Part shown: one piece after another, positions 26,228 to 38,164 of the stretch
Layout: each line of letters begins with the position of its first letter
How positions within the stretch are numbered: the first letter of the stretch is position 1
NCBI GenBank assembly: GCA_033980235.1
Contig: CM067072.1
Span: forward strand, 17,301,047 to 17,365,046
From: Diadema setosum
Lineage: Eukaryota > Echinodermata > Echinoidea > Diadematoida > Diadematidae
DNA: 64,000 bases
Direction: 5' to 3'
Notes under the pieces: model-generated
The model's database searches: none
Told to the model about the DNA's origin: nothing
The model's input: the letters and a program-made list of their open reading frames with translations, nothing else
Position numbers and translations under genes: made by a program

Positions 26228-28461
26228 CCAGTAATAGCGTGTTGAATTAAAATGTGGTTGACTGTCACAATCTCCTCTGCTTTGCACGCCTCTATCATCA
26301 AATGGTACTAAGCCGCCATGGCTTGAAGCTGGGCTGACACCAGTCATATGCCTGCCCCTCCCTGTCTCTCACCCCTCCCTCACCCCTCCCGTGCCCTTCC
26401 CCTTTCAGGTCATTCATCCCTACAGAAGGCAGGTGTAATCCAAGGGGTTATGTCACTGGAGCAAAAAACAAGCTGGTTCCGACCTTTTGTACTGCAGGCA
26501 CAGATTTAAGGGCGGAGAGCCTCGGCTCGTCTTCATTCATTACCGGCGCTTTGATGAGAACACCACTTGAGTGTTTTCCACCTGGGCATTGTGACCTGCG
26601 TGACTGTTTGCCGGCTCGACGGAGACCAGCAAGGAGAGCGGAGCATAGATGGTTTGCGAGCTGCAACCTCTCATTGTACCCCCCAAGCTGAGTGGAGTGT
26701 TTGGCTTTCTTGTTACACAGACAGCTTGAGTGAAGTGGTCGACTTTCTCCGACAGAAATGTTACATATCCTCCACTTGTTTTCCTCCTGTCTGCGATTGT
26801 GGGGGTGCCACTAGTGGGGAGGCTGACACCCATTAATGTAGTGGTCATGGTTTTGTCTTGGTTCCCCGCCGAACGCAAAAGTTGTGGTGCTTTTGAGGGA
26901 GGGGACTTTTCAAAAGAGAAGGAAAATAAGGGGATTGTTATTTTGTGCGAACTGAATAGAAAAGGTCATGGAATGCAGCCTTTTCTCTCTGAAGTAGGCC
27001 GACCACGGAGTGCTGAAAGGCCCAACAGGCACTTGAATAGTTTGATAACATCTTCACCCAGGTTTCCTCAAACACTTTGCGACTCCATGTGACTGGGGAA
27101 GGCGGTCTTTCTCCCCTTTTTTCTTCTTCTTCTTCTTTTTTTCTCCTCCATCTGATCCAAGGCCTGTCCCTTGATTGAATTGCCATCAGTTTCTATTTGG
27201 GATAGCTGTGCCTCACAATAGGAGCTTCGTATTCGTTAGGAGCACCATATCAATGCGATGTTTTAAATCTTCCTCATATGGAATGCATGTGGGCTTTGGT
27301 CCCATCGTCTCCACGTCGTGACGGCTTCTGATCAACCGAACAAGTTAAGAGGAGGGGGAGAAGATTTGCGTGGCAGGGAAGTACTATGAATCCTTATCAG
27401 AATGCCAGTGACAAATTGATGAAGCGTTGGACATTATCAGAAGAAGCCGTCATGGTCTGTCATCTTTAGTGGTGTGGCCCAGCCCAGTTTATCTCCTCCT
27501 TGGTGACAAAGATGCCATCCCAGAGACTGACATTCATAGTGTGTGAGATGCTCTGATTGAAGCTGTCAGTCAAATGTTTCATTGGTAACATGCTTGTCAC
27601 ATCCAATCACGGGGCAGCCAGCCATCTCAATTTCTTGGATTGCAACAGCCCAACTCCACGTTTTCCAGCAGAACTTGGAACAAAGAGACCTCTGCTTGCT
27701 GGTGCGACATCTATCACATACAATTGGTAGTGTCAGTGAATTTCCTCTGCCATCTTCCTCCCTGTCTTTCTTGCTTCAGTGCAGATGATGAATCGGGGTT
27801 CTGCCCATCTTTGCCCCCTGCCATTCCTCGCCCATCACAAAGTCTGACGTTTGCTGCAATTGTGATTGCCATCTACCAGGGCTCTGTCTCTGTTTTCTCC
27901 GACTGTCTGGCTCTCTGAAGTTTGGTTTCTATGAGCATCTGGCAAGAAGTTCATGTGTCTTCAGCTCAGATTATTTCTGTTGCCTTCCTCGGACATCCCG
28001 GAAGAAACTTTCTCTCTGATTTCAGGGAAGCATTTCTCCCAATGCACCGAGACACCGTCCCTGTCAGTGAATCTGTAAATGACATAACAGAGCAAAGTTG
28101 CCTCACCCCCACGCCACTCTATCGTATTTGAGCAAGAAATTAGGAGGAGAGGCACCTGTCTTCATCACATCCTGGTCTCCATCAGAAATTGCTCCGAATG
28201 TGACACTCCTCGTCCGCAGCCTCCGAGACGTCTTCGTTTCGTTTTTCAAGTCTCTCCGAACGGGCCGCACAAAAGGGGAAAGCACTTCTGTGCTGTATCT
28301 AAATTCATTTAAAGCTGCAAGCAGACAGCAAGGAGTAAACAGATTTTGATTTCCTGGGAGGTACTCCGCGATTCTGCGCCTGCACCTGTACCGCTGGTTT
28401 TGTCTGACCCTCCCTGAGTACTCAGTGGCTGTGTGTTTGTTGGAAGTCACACTGATTGAAG
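26228..28461 (+). promoter_or_regulatory. ROR upstream region: likely promoter and 5' UTR
   Basis: About 2.2 kb that is GC-richer than the flanks and nearly free of simple repeats, directly before the ROR ATG. Many ATG codons and short open frames (up to 120 codons) occur but none has a recognisable domain. Two strong acceptor-like sites are visible, with AG ending at 26227 and at 27779. The second would define a first coding exon 27780-28544 with about 680 bases of 5' UTR, if ROR has an upstream non-coding exon. I see no clear TATA box, so the start site cannot be placed. Confidence 0.4.
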
Positions 28462-28544
28462 ATGGAGCTCACAGGAATTTATCACTGGATTATTGGCCAA
28501 CTCCTCATAATGCATGTACTCTTCCCGTCAGTGCATTCAAAGAG
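28462..28544 (+). CDS. ROR: ROR receptor, first coding exon (signal peptide)
   Basis: This exon starts the receptor. ATG at 28462 has A at -3 and G at +4, and an in-frame TGA lies only three codons upstream (28453-28455), so no earlier in-frame start is available in this exon. It encodes 27 codons plus two bases: a short N-region, a hydrophobic core (about residues 9-22, WIIGQLLIMHVLFP) and a likely cleavage site near VHS-K, residues 24-27, typical of a secretory signal peptide. The exon ends AG before GTAAGA at 28545. The two leftover bases join the first base of the Ig exon to make AGG (Arg28), an exact phase match over a 3.8 kb intron. The signal peptide sequence itself is not diagnostic; the assignment rests on splicing phase, position and the downstream domains. 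Confidence 0.8.
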
Positions 28545-28842
28545 GTAAGATAACCTATGACTCGAGACCACCACTAGCTTAACTAGCCACGAATTTTTCA
28601 TCAGCATTCAGTAACCCATCCAAACTTGACCTAGTCGTAGATAAGTAAGCCCACTTACATGTAGGCATAGCTACATTGTATAGGGATTAAAGGGTGATTA
28701 GGTAATCTCTACTCTTTAGTTTGACAGTACATTTCCAGACATCTGTGCTGATCACCAAAGAGAACACTGTGTAAGTGTGAATCAGCAAACAAAGCACAGT
28801 AATGGTATACGTTTTCTTCAATTTGTCTCTCTCTCTCTCTGT

Positions 28843-29048
28843 TCAAATGAAATTTGTAAGATCACAACTGCTGAATCTACATTTTTAACATCGTTAAAAA
28901 TGTAGATCAGCAGTTACAATCTTACAAATTTCATTTGTACGGAGGGAAATGTTAAAAATGTAGATCAACATATATAAAGAAAAAAAATGTACATCAGCAG
29001 TTGCAATCTTACAAATTTCATTTGTACAGATGGAGACAAATTGAAAAA
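28843..29048. repeat. Fold-back hairpin with duplicated right arm
   Basis: Arm 28843-28889 and its inverse 28893-28938 pair around a three-base loop (TTTTTAAC-ATC-GTTAAAAA). A second, more diverged copy of the inverse arm lies at 28985-29048. In the ROR pre-mRNA this could form a stem of about 45 bp some 300 bases after the first donor site. Confidence 0.75.
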
Positions 29049-29163
29049 AACTCTTAACCTTCACCCCTCTGCTTGGTAATCTCTTGCTTTCATTTAATAA
29101 AGCACAGCAATAGTTGATAAGTTTGCTTTGTTTAGTTGGTACGTCCAGTGAAATCACTATTTA

Positions 29164-29348
29164 CAGTGGACTCCAGCTCTAACGATGTCCTTGGGACTGG
29201 CAGTTTCATTTCATTATCTTGAAATTTCATCATAACCGAACATATAAGCAATAAAATATATAGAGCGGATAATGTTGCAGCCTGAATATTTACTTCATGT
29301 TAACCGGAATTTCACTATAACCATGTTCATTATAACACGAGTGCACTG
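29164..29348. mobile_element. Short mariner/pogo-like element
   Basis: TA-CAGTGGACTC on the left and GAGTGCACTG-TA on the right: about 11-bp terminal repeats starting CAG and flanked by TA, as in Tc1/mariner/pogo elements. Non-coding, 185 bp. A decayed relative is at 59076-59230. Confidence 0.6.
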
Positions 29349-30839
29349 TATTGATGAATAACTTGTCATAATTATAATAGATCATATGATTTCACTGACA
29401 ATTCCTTCTAAACATTGACAATAAAATGCTCTTTAGGCAGAATTTTGATGCATTTTTTCCTAAAATAAATTTCTCAGACCAGATGTGCAGTGTTACATCT
29501 ACAGTATGTTCAATCAGTAGAAGAAGAGAAGACAACAACAACAAAAATACTCACGATTATGAAAGTGAAATGAGTTGAATAAAGTGTAGGTCCCTCCATT
29601 CAAACTGAAAACTAATCAAAGGGCACATAATCAAAGCATAATTGAATAAAAATGTCTATGTTTGAGTTGTTTGCAAGGTGTATGTGTATCATTTCTTTTA
29701 TCCACAACTGTGGTCAAGAGGCCCTTGTCATAGATTAATGTTAAATGTTGATTTGGTCATACATTGTGTAGTGCAGTCTCCAAAAAGACTACTGAAGTCA
29801 TCAAAGAAATGACTTCAGGCATGTTTATTTTTTGAACAGCATCAAATTTTATAATCCTGACATTTAGCCAACTGTGGTATTGAACTCTTAAATTGGAAGA
29901 TATATAATCACATGACTAAAATTCAATGTTGTTTAATTTATGGATATGTTTATAACTTAGAATGAGAGTTACATAGCATTTTGTCAAATTACTCACAGAT
30001 TTGAAGTATTCCTCTGAAAATACGTGCAGATTTTGTGCTGGCCAGGAAGAAATCTGGCTTGTTCCTTTGAAAGACTGCAACTGTCCGCAGTCAGTGTCAG
30101 TATTAAGAAAGGCAAGGAGAGAAACTTTTTTGGTTTATTACAATTCTTTAAAGTGATGTGTATGGAACTTACTAGGCAGGATATTTTGGCATAGGCATTA
30201 CGAAGTGTACCTCATGAAGGAATGTAATAATGCTAGCTTCTGTAGCATAGGGAGACATAGGTTGTTGAATTGAATTGATCTTCATTTCACTGCCCACCAA
30301 GGTACATACAAAAAACCACAAATGATGCCCATCAGCAAAAGTGAACATCAAAACTAAAGCTTATTGGAAATGGTTAACTTCGGTCAAGATTCTTTGGCTG
30401 TGTGTGTACTTACTTGGAGATCAGCTATAAAGCTGTGCACAATTTGTTACAGGGATTCTCGATTTTATCCGAGCTTGGTCAGCCTTTCCATCCCATGATA
30501 TCTCCAGGCCACTATGTCTTTAGAATGGGATAGTCGGTGCAAGATGAATCTGAGTGGAAAAGGCAATGAGTCATTTTATTTTGTTGTTGGTTTTTTTTTT
30601 TAGGTCTTCGAGACATTACGTTGCATGAGGACTGTGATAGGACCAATACACAGCATCTAATTATTGAAATAAGATATATTCCTGTTAGAGATATGTTTAG
30701 GGTTGGATAAAGTAAATACATATGAATTAATGAATAAATCAAGGTCAGTTTCAGGTTAGGCTGATTAAGAACTGCTGTCAGTGTGTGGTTTCATACATAT
30801 GGATGGTGTGCAAGTTTTCATCAATCAAACTAACGTCAT

Positions 30840-31300
30840 TGACAGAGTCAAGTCCGCAAAGACCAGCTTTTCCTGACCCTGCCCGCTCCTAGCTTGCAAT
30901 CCTACCCCAAACTTTCCCTCCAGCGCCTCAAATTCCCCAGACCGCTGCTTGCCCATCCCGCACCCGTGCTCCACACCCAATCCCACACCCTATGCCCGCC
31001 CGCCGGCAGTTTTTCCTCCCAAGATCTACCCCTGCCTATACCTCGGTGGTGTAAATCTACCGCCTGCATTTCCTGGTGTACTCCAGCGAATGGCAAGCGG
31101 CTGTCAAGATTTACTTTGGGATATCATCTTCCATGTTGTTGGCATTAGTTGTCATAATTGAGCGAGTTGGTCAGACAAAGGCTGCCTCACAGTGCGTTGT
31201 AGCATCCCGTCCAGTGTCCATCTTTGTGTTGCCGTGGCTACAGATGGCCAGCAGTCAGAGAGAGGAAGGAGAGAAAATTGCCCTGCTCAAACTAGATTTC
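30840..31300. promoter_or_regulatory. GC-rich island in ROR intron 1
   Basis: C-rich block with CpG, unlike the AT-rich intron. Acceptor-like TTTCCCTCCAG ends near 30922 and overlapping frames are open for 64-84 codons, but no donor fits. Could be an internal promoter or enhancer. Confidence 0.25.
31228..31241. promoter_or_regulatory. X-box-like site in ROR intron 1
   Basis: GTTGCCGTGGCTAC resembles the RFX consensus GTTGCCATGGTAAC with three differences. It lies in a GC-rich island. Confidence 0.2.
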
Positions 31301-31488
31301 ACTGCTTGAATATTAGACGAGTGTAGAAACTTCAAGTAAACCTAGAAATCCCATAATGGATGGGAAGTGCAATGAAGGATTTAATTTCTGTAGACCACTT
31401 AATGCCATCTTGATGGAAAGGAAGAATTATGTTCCCAACCTTCAGTCATATGTATTTTGTAAAATTGTGTGCGATCCGCTTACAAGCA

Positions 31489-31569
31489 TAATTTGTGAAA
31501 TACACACATTTCAATTTTCTTAATATAATTTGTGAAATACACACATCTCAATTTTCTTAATATAATTTG
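31489..31569. repeat. 37-bp tandem repeat, about 2.2 copies
   Basis: Units starting TAATTTGTGAAATACACACA at 31489 and 31526, with a partial third at 31563. The copies are nearly identical, so the duplication is recent. Confidence 0.9.
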
Positions 31570-31899
31570 AACTGTCTTGCATTGCTGCTTATCAGCTGAT
31601 ATAGATTTACACATTATCATACAGACTAGAAAATGGTCACCTCACATTTGTTATAGTGACTAGCTTCATGTCTCTTTTTAGTAAGTTTTTGTTGCTTGAT
31701 CTTCAGGAGACATACCATTTGTTAATGCAGTTTTATACATTGATCTCTTTTCCTTCTCAGTGTTCAATAAAAAAAATAATGTGTTCACATTTAACACTTT
31801 GTGTCATGATAAATCATGTATTTTTTCTTTGAGTATAGTTCCTAAAGCAACATTTCTTAAATGTTCAGTCGATATCTTCCTGGCTTGGAGACTAGATGG

Positions 31900-32220
31900 C
31901 AACATGGTGGTAACTGGAATCTTGCTGGTTACAGAGTTGTCACGGAGATGTCTCCATGATGTCTATGTGACATCTCCTGGAGACTAGCCTGTTCTCCAGG
32001 GAGTCACGAGAGAATTGAACATGTTCAATTTTTTTTTTTTTGCGGAGACTCCAGTTTCCAGCTGGTCTCAGAGACATTTCCCAAGTCGTAGAGGCTAATT
32101 TTGTCCACTAGGTCTCCAAGATGTCTCCAAGACCTTGCAGAGACTCATCGGTGACCTACTTCTGGAGACGTCACAGAAACATCTTCGTGTCAGAGAAGAC
32201 ATCTCCAAGTTTTACATGAA
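31900..32220. repeat. GGAGAC/GTCTCC-rich diverged repeat
   Basis: A dense series of GTCTCC, GGAGAC and ATCTCC words in both orientations (for example GGAGATGTCTCC near 31950), ending about 125 bp before the Ig exon acceptor. No single period is obvious, so it is probably an old satellite-like or fold-back repeat. Confidence 0.5.
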
Positions 32221-32344
32221 AAATCATTACCAAAACTGTTCTGATGAAAGAAATGAAAAAAAAAAAGAACTTGGAAATCTTGAAATAGACAAGAATGTTG
32301 CCCTTATTCTGTAACTTTCTCTTTCTATCTGTTTTTGAATTCAG

Positions 32345-32652
32345 GTCGACGCCACCACCGGGCACTGATTATATAACCATCGATGCACCCATGAACAATG
32401 AGTCTGTGATGCCCGGTGAGACTGTGGTGCTAAACTGTAGGATACGAGGGTTCCCTAAACCCACGTACTGGTGGTACTGGAATGGTGCAATCATAAGAGA
32501 TGATATCGGACGCAATGTGGTGCGGGAGTCCAACGGTGGCTCCACACTGACAATAAAGAACGTTGGCACCCTGGACACGGGAACCTACAAGTGTATCGCA
32601 AATAATCGAAATGGAAGCAAGTCTGTGACTGGTTCAATCACGTTGAGTGCAA
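32345..32652 (+). CDS. ROR: ROR receptor, immunoglobulin domain exon
   Basis: The exon follows a pyrimidine tract ending in CAG and stops at GTAAGT (32653). It encodes residues 28-130, a single I-set-like Ig domain: Cys59 (LNC), Trp71 twelve residues later, and DTGTYKC with Cys111. The entry motif DAPMNN at residues 41-46 parallels DEPMNN in vertebrate ROR1 (family knowledge), as does the C-x11-W spacing; this is the best single argument for ROR over MuSK, which has several Ig domains. Sequons are visible at N46-E-S and N117-G-S. In ROR proteins the Ig domain lies outside the cell, before the Frizzled domain, and takes part in Wnt5-class signalling. One base is left over, requiring a following exon in the matching phase, which 48730-48760 supplies. 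A strip rich in GGAGAC/GTCTCC lies just upstream. Confidence 0.92.
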
Positions 32653-34158
32653 GTAAGTCCCTTTATCTTTATTTGAGCGAATACAGTAATTTGCAAGAAA
32701 TCAATTAATGTAAAAATCTTAAATTGCATGATGGCCTTTTGCCATTTAAGCCTTCTTTGCACTGAAAGAACATGCCATCTTTACAGCATGGCTTCTGTTG
32801 GTAGGATTAATGTTATTTTAGAAAGTGTTGTAATTGCACTATATGGATGACAGACAGATATTGTAGTGCACCAAGCACTGCATGACAAGGGAGTTTTATG
32901 AAAGTCATACTTATCATAAAGTGTGCACATAAAAGAATTTGCTTCCACTTTGTTCAGGACAAAAATTGTTGTAACTTTTTTTATTGAAATTTAACCTGCT
33001 TTCTGCAGTTTTCCATCATATATTATCATTTATTTCCACTTTTGGTCAAAGTTTTTTTGACTTTGCGGAAAAGAAATTGAAAATGTCGGCTCTCAATTTC
33101 CTTTGAAGAATTTCATGTGTGGAAAGGGGGTAGGTAAAGAAAAAGTTTGATTTTTCTAAAACATACATTTTCAAATGTCCACCCAAACCACCATATTTGG
33201 CAGTTTTCTTATTTCTGTGATATATAGCATACCACTGAAATGGGTCATATACTGTATATCCAACACGGGCCCCATAAGGTTTAAGGAACATGTTTTCAAG
33301 GCATATTGGATCTGTTTTCATATTTATGTAGTGGCTAGGTCTACAGGCTTTGGGCTAAAAAACTTTGCCAGAGTATTCCGACCACTTTCATGTCAGCTTT
33401 CTTGCCCCTTTGTTTACTCAATTTCTTCTCTCTCCTCTCGTTTTCTTCCTTAAACTGGCCAAACTTGTCTTGTTAGGAGAAAGTTTTAGGAAGTGCTGAG
33501 CTCTATTTGTCCCTGGTGGGTTAACCCAGTTCTAGCCAGCTAATCCCATTGACAAATTTTGAAGAGGAATTATGGGCAGAACCTGGCCTTTCTTCTCCAG
33601 AAAGGAGGAAAGAAAGCTGTGACCCAAAGAACTGCAGTCCCTGGTGTAGAGTGTTTCCATGGAGGTCTGAATAGGGAGCTGAAGTGTAACAATATCTGTG
33701 TACAAAGGGGACGAGAAAGAAACTTGTTTCTCCATTCCCAAGTGCTCAATTGGTTAGTCCCACATGTAGCCAAGAGGGTTGTTTTTGTCGTTCTACCCAG
33801 TCTCAAAGATCCTAGAATAGGAGTAGTCTGTGCTCATATTTATTTGATAGTCGTGAAACCAACTGGGTCTAAGTGTTTGCAAGAAAGTTGGTTGGGAAAG
33901 GGATCATGTTTTGATGTGTTTAGGAGTTGTTAAAGTGTAGATGGTGTACACTGACTGAAATTTTGCACGAGTGGAGTTGAGAAAGTAGACATTGAGATTT
34001 GTGAAAAGGGACAAATTTCAGTTCCAACCAGTCACACTGACATGTGGAAAACATGTGGCAGATCCATTTGGTGGTGTACAAAATGAGTGACACATCTACT
34101 CAAATGGGTCTTTGTGAAATACAGTATTGCTACTGTATTTTCCATTTGACTCTCATTG

Positions 34159-34170
34159 TCTGTGTGTCTA

Positions 34171-34205
<35 letters not shown>

Positions 34206-34206
34206 A
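34159..34206. repeat. CTGT tetranucleotide array
   Basis: About eleven CTGT units with single-base variants. Confidence 0.9.
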
Positions 34207-34432
34207 TATTGTCTCTATGAAATTCTTGCATTTGAACTAGTAGATGCTATGGGACAGCTTGAATGTATACATTGGAAGTTGTTTATTTTTGAAGACAAAG
34301 AATGAAATCAGATATCACACAATCATGACCATCCATTGAAGTAATTGTAATCATAAAAACAACTCAATGCAAGAATTCATTCATTTGAATAGATACACAG
34401 TACCTGCTGCTATAGGGGATAAAAAGCAGCAC

Positions 34433-34521
34433 TGTCAGACAAAAACTTGGTAGTCTAGTGGATACAGTGCCTATGATCTAGCAATCAGGAGATTGTTGGT
34501 TCAAGTCCAACTGAGTAGATA

Positions 34522-34524
<3 letters not shown>
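34433..34524 (+). mobile_element. tRNA-derived SINE-like unit
   Basis: An A-box-like segment (TGGTAGTCTAGTGG from 34448) and a B box GGTTCAAGTCC (34498-34508) are spaced as in a tRNA gene's internal promoter. The unit runs straight into a TA microsatellite (34525-34564), as SINE tails often do. It does not fold convincingly as an intact tRNA. Confidence 0.5.

Positions 34525-34564
<40 letters not shown>
34525..34564. repeat. TA microsatellite
   Basis: Uninterrupted TA, following the SINE-like unit. Confidence 0.9.
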
Positions 34565-34568
<4 letters not shown>

Positions 34569-35569
34569 CTATGCTTTTTTTTTATCAAGGCTGTAACTAA
34601 AGCATTAAATAGTTGGTCCTTATCTACATTAAAGAAGGGCAATCTGTTAATCAGTTCCTAGCATGACCTTAATACATGTAAAAAATAGCAAACATTGGAG
34701 TTATATGCTTGATGCCAGAAACCATGTTTTGTTTGTTTGTTTGTTTGTGATTGCCATGCACTCTTCATCACTTTGAGCCATTCACAAGGAGAAAGGAATA
34801 TGTTTGCTGCCCTTTGTTAATATACCAGTTTGATGACTTTGATTAAGGATATGTGCCATGTTGAGTTATATTCAGCATCCTCTAATGCATCCCTTGTATT
34901 CGACATCAGGATGACAAGTAATAGGAAGGAGGTGAAAAGCAGCTCTCACTCTGCCTTGTGAGGCAGGTAGCACATTTTCTTATTGTGTATGTGTGTTGGG
35001 GGGGGGGGATGAGGTGATATTTGCGTGATCTCAGCCAAGATATCATCACAAAGTCATTGGAGAGAAGCTCCTAAGTCCACCACAAAATAACATTGTGCCG
35101 TGCACCTGCCTCGTGCTCCAATCATGTATTACAGCAGATTATCAGTGTTTATTGGAAGTGATTTTCGGGATATTGAAATTTATTTCTATCATCCCTAGAC
35201 TTGCCGATCCTTTCAACATTCTCCACCCCTCGATATTCAATCTCTTAGCGTCGGTAGCGACCAGAAATTTGTCAATATAGTCCAGGATACTGGATGCAGG
35301 TGGAGTAAAGTGAGTGGCATTTCCTTTACTCCAGAGTGGGTAGAATTTGATTTCACGTGGATTTATGGAATGTGAAAGCTAGCATTGGCTGTGAATCAAA
35401 TTATGGTCAGAATCGGGTCTTCAAAGGAAATCTACAAGAACTGCTTTTTGATGCACAAGAGGTTTGATACATCCTCAATGTATGAATCTTATTCTCATAG
35501 TGCTTGCATTCAACGTAAAGATGAAATGATTTTGATGATCTTGAGGGGTGGATGTTGTGTGGATGCATA

Positions 35570-36168
35570 TTAAAATTGAAAGAGAAGTTCTAGTGCAACT
35601 GAAAGTTGGTCTGAAAAGAAGGAGTAAATTTTTCTCAGCACAACAATGAAAATTTGATCACAATCTGATGAAAAATAAGGAAGTTACGATATTTTGAAGT
35701 TTTGCTAATTTTTCACGAAACAGTTCTTGAACAGTCAATATGAATATGCAAATAGTGAAGTGATGACATCATCCCTCACAACTTGATGTAAAGTGTGAAA
35801 TTTCCAATTTTTCATTCAAACACAATTATGCGTCAGTCTCAAATCCAGACATATAATCTAACTGATCATTACTCTATAGTTATTCAACCAGGAATAAGAT
35901 TATGTTTTACACCTAAATAACAGTAACATTGAAGATGAATTTTTGTATACAATTAATGGAAAATTGTGAGATGAAGACATCATGAGTTCACTCATTTGCA
36001 TATTCATATCAACTGTAAAAGAACTTTTCTGCCAAAATAAGCAAAACTTCACAATTTCATAATTTCTCTAATTTTTATCAGATTTTTATCAAATTTGCAC
36101 TGTTGTACTCGTAAGATTTTATTCTTTCTCATCACACTAACGTATGACTGGACTGGAATTCCTCTTAA
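35570..36168. mobile_element. TTAA-bounded fold-back element, about 600 bp
   Basis: Left and right halves are imperfect inverted copies over about 200 bp; for example AATATGAATATGCAAATAGTG on the left faces CACTCATTTGCATATTCATA on the right. TTAA occurs at both ends. No coding capacity. It lies in ROR intron 2. Confidence 0.65.
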
Positions 36169-36339
36169 ATAAGGAATTAACTTGACTGAAAGCAGATAAA
36201 TTGTTGGAAAGATTGGATACATCCAGTATTAAGAGGTTAGTGTGATTGTAGAGACAAAGACAGAACAAAAGAAAAAGAAATATGCTGTATTGATATAGTG
36301 GCATGAGAGAGTAATGAAGTCAGGTCAATGAGGGCGGTA

Positions 36340-36960
36340 TGAACTGAGATTCATCTTGTTGACATCCCGCTCGGCTGAAAGACTTTTCTGTCTTTCTCTC
36401 AGCATGTCTTCCTTCTTCCAATGGAAGAATTATATAAACATCATTTCTCCAAACTCAAGTCTCCCTACAGAGACAGTGAACTGGCTAGCATTGAGACAAC
36501 TGTGTATAAACTCCCCCCTTTCTTCATCAACACAGGGAATCAGATTATTGGAAGGCAATGAGCGTTGTAACAAAATTCCAGTCTTCCCTAATGTAAATCC
36601 CCGCAGTCACCGCGAATTGATGATCCTATTTTTCATATGATCTGCAGTGTAAACAAAGCTGCAGTCCAAGTTTACCCCCACTGGGTCAGTCACCCTTCTC
36701 TCAAGCTGTTTGTTTGTGCCCACGTAGCAGGGGTGTTTACACCGGCCATTTCTCTGTTTCTACTTTCAGCAGCATGAAGATACATTGAGGCGATGCATTG
36801 CACATGTCTCTCAAATCGCCTCTCTTCCTCCAAGAGGAGCCTGGCTAAATCGGAGAAAAGTGATTATTTGTCGTGATCCATCACAGCCCATTTGCAGAAT
36901 GTTGATGAGATGAAGTCATGGGGGATCTCAGTCAGACAAATGACATTTTTCACTCATGTT
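36340..36960. promoter_or_regulatory. Non-repetitive GC-richer island in ROR intron 2
   Basis: Mixed-composition block without repeats or a supported exon. Listed as a candidate regulatory segment by composition only. Confidence 0.15.
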
Positions 36961-37167
36961 GTCTGAGTTTCTTTCCTCGATAACGTCATGTCAATCACTT
37001 TTATCATCTTTGATGACTGCAGCCAAAGATAGATATATTTTACCATCACACAGTCAAACCCCAGTCAGGGAGATTCTTGATTTAATAACCTTAATAACCA
37101 ATTAGAGTAGTGACCACTGATATTGAGTATGCCAGTTTTTGTACAAGTATAAGAACAGTTAAAGGTT

Positions 37168-37210
37168 TTTGATTCAATTCAATTCAATTCAAACTTTATT
37201 TTTATTTTTA
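37168..37210. repeat. TTCAA tandem repeat
   Basis: ATTCAATTCAATTCAATTCA followed by TTTATTTTTA; resembles the short-repeat tail of a retroelement, but no body is recognisable. Confidence 0.6.
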
Positions 37211-38072
37211 TCTACAGAATATATACAAAGTAAAGTGTGTAAATTGACATGCTTTTTTGGGGGGGAAGGTTGCTTTCACTTTGTCTGTTTGTTGTTTTCT
37301 TTTTCTTTGTTTGCTTTAAAAAATTGTATTGCTATCAAATTTGGGTTCTATTTGCTGGGATTTCTTTCATGTATTGTGTTAATTTTTGAATGTTTAAATT
37401 CATTTCATAAGTTTCACATCAGGAGGTTCTGGTCACACATTTGTCAGACTTTAAAATTGGTCTTTCAAAATGTTAGTAGATGTAAAGTTGTATTTTTCTA
37501 TGTGTGAGAAATGTTTGATATATATGCACAAATTCACCCATGATGGCAGATTTTATCTGTGGAAATTATTGGAGGTAGTTTTGCACAATATACATCATAC
37601 ACAAGAAATGGCACACACAAAAAAGTGAATAACCAAAAAGTTTTGGAGTTATAAAATTCCATTGTATGCATGGCACTTTCAAAGACATTTTTGAGCATCA
37701 GTTCAGTAATAAAAAAAAAAGTTATGAGAATTTTGATGACTGAGAAGGCACATATCTTTTATCAAATTACATACATTACATTATACAGGAGTTTGTTGAT
37801 TCAGACCCCTGGGGAGGGTTCTGATTCCGAACATTCTCGGCTTTCATCACGGCACGAAATGTGGTCCAATGTCACGTGACAATGCAAAAATTCCTTGAGT
37901 CACAATTTGTGAATCCATGTTTGTAACAATTCAAACAGCTGGTTTATAGACGATTTGATGCTGGATAAATCTGTTGGGTTGGTTTTTTTTTCAGTTCAAA
38001 CTGTGGATGACAATGTTTTCAAGCAAGACAAACTTGATCTTGTAGATAAATATCAGAGCTTATTCTTCTTTC

Positions 38073-38164
38073 TTAACCCATTGAGGACGGACTGATTTTG
38101 CTACAACATGCATTTCCCATAGACACCTGCCAAGTGTACCCGGGACTCATCCTAAATAGGTTAA
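38073..38164. mobile_element. Short TTAA-bounded palindromic element, copy 2
   Basis: Starts TTAACCCATTGAGGACGG and ends CCTAAATAGGTTAA. Opposite orientation to copy 1. Its right TTAA is the left TTAA of the next element at 38161. Confidence 0.7.

Larger units (their letters stand above)
28545..32344 (+). other. ROR intron 1
   Basis: A 3.8 kb GT-AG intron between the signal peptide and Ig exons. It contains a fold-back hairpin repeat (28843-29048), a short mariner/pogo-like element (29164-29348), a 37-bp tandem repeat (31489-31569), a GC-rich island (30840-31300) and the GGAGAC-rich strip (31900-32220). I saw no additional exon that fits the phase. Confidence 0.75.

Noticed and set aside
33559..33933. 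124-codon frame in intron 2
   Set aside because: No recognisable domain, no matching splice sites, and length within chance for this much sequence.
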